This document shows, piece by piece, positions 5,333-5,387 of a stretch of DNA of 5,387 nucleotides. The position numbers were made by a program, and so were the translations under genes. Source of the stretch: an uncultured Treponema sp. (GTDB lineage Bacteria > Spirochaetota > Spirochaetia > Treponematales > Treponemataceae); assembly GCA_937894335.1 (NCBI GenBank), contig CALCRU010000039.1, positions 1 through 5,387 of the forward strand, in the 5' to 3' direction. The stretch's first letter is position 1. Every line of letters starts with the position of its first letter. The notes beneath the pieces are model-generated. The model did no database searches, was not told the origin of the DNA, and saw only the letters and a list, made by a program, of their open reading frames with translations.

Positions 5333-5387
5333 TGAACTGACCCCAAATTTTAGGACAGTTTAAGCAGCAACCTCGCTTGGAGTTTTC
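5333..5387 (-). mobile_element. Terminus of an IS3-family-like insertion sequence (partial)
   Basis: From 5333 inward the plus strand starts TGAACTGACCCC and continues AAATTTTAGGACA to 5357. This closely resembles the terminal inverted repeats of IS3-family (IS150-like) elements, which start TGAACTG(C/A)(C/A)CCC and contain a GGACA. The end of a transposase frame lies just inside it, as in the right end of such elements. The rest of the element lies beyond the window, so the other end, a target duplication and the group cannot be checked. The element points toward rpsD and ends 160 bp before its start codon. Confidence 0.75.
5360..5387 (-). CDS. C-terminal end of IS3-family-like transposase (partial)
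   Basis: On the minus strand the frame reads KTPSEVAA and a TAA stop at 5362 to 5360, three bases before the inner edge of the terminal repeat. IS3-family OrfB transposases often end with a (G)YKTPxEV-like peptide placed just like this. Only eight codons are visible, so the call depends on the adjoining terminal repeat. Most of the gene lies outside the window. Confidence 0.6.

Overview
This window looks like the end of a draft-assembly contig from a spirochaete, most likely a host-associated Treponema. The inference rests on three things: a uS4 protein with the Treponema-like N-terminus (RGPRFKECRRLGVNV) and a VEFYSK end, a lipoprotein with a relaxed spirochaetal lipobox (VVSC), and a ComFB-type protein of a form I associate with treponemes. 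No database search was possible, so the genus is an inference.

The first 36 bases are not biological. Bases 3-36 match the 34-base Illumina TruSeq Read 2 adapter, and bases 1-2 are probably the end of an index. The real sequence starts at 37. It opens with a truncated minus-strand gene (start at 157) of unknown function, preceded in the same operon by a minus-strand lipoprotein gene (829 to 170). A 133-bp divergent intergenic region (830-962) separates the lipoprotein from the plus-strand genes. It holds an extended -10 promoter that would give the lipoprotein an almost leaderless mRNA, and a good 17-bp-spaced promoter for the aconitase gene with a small palindrome just upstream of its -35.

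Three plus-strand genes follow. The first is a 671-aa monomeric aconitase (963-2978) with all three cluster cysteines and an extra Cys-rich CPPCKPC linker. The second is a 241-aa protein with an N-terminal ComFB domain and a C-terminal predicted beta-sandwich (3043-3768). The third is a 240-aa Bax-inhibitor-1/YccA-type membrane protein (3769-4491) that abuts the ComFB gene with no gap. The ComFB gene has its own plausible promoter, and there is no convincing terminator after the aconitase gene, so read-through is possible. The plus-strand block ends at a bidirectional hairpin terminator (4528-4554), shared with the convergent rpsD gene.

rpsD (5172 to 4579, minus) encodes ribosomal protein uS4 and has a roughly 100-nt leader with small hairpins. 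At the right edge, 5333-5387 is the terminus of an IS3-family-like element, containing the last codons of its transposase. It lies 160 bp upstream of rpsD and is oriented toward it. The contig thus ends in adapter on one side and in a repeated element on the other. Most of the window is ordinary core genome. The points of most biological interest are the ComFB-beta-sandwich fusion coupled to a Bax-inhibitor-type membrane protein, the cysteine-rich aconitase linker, and the predicted leaderless lipoprotein transcript.
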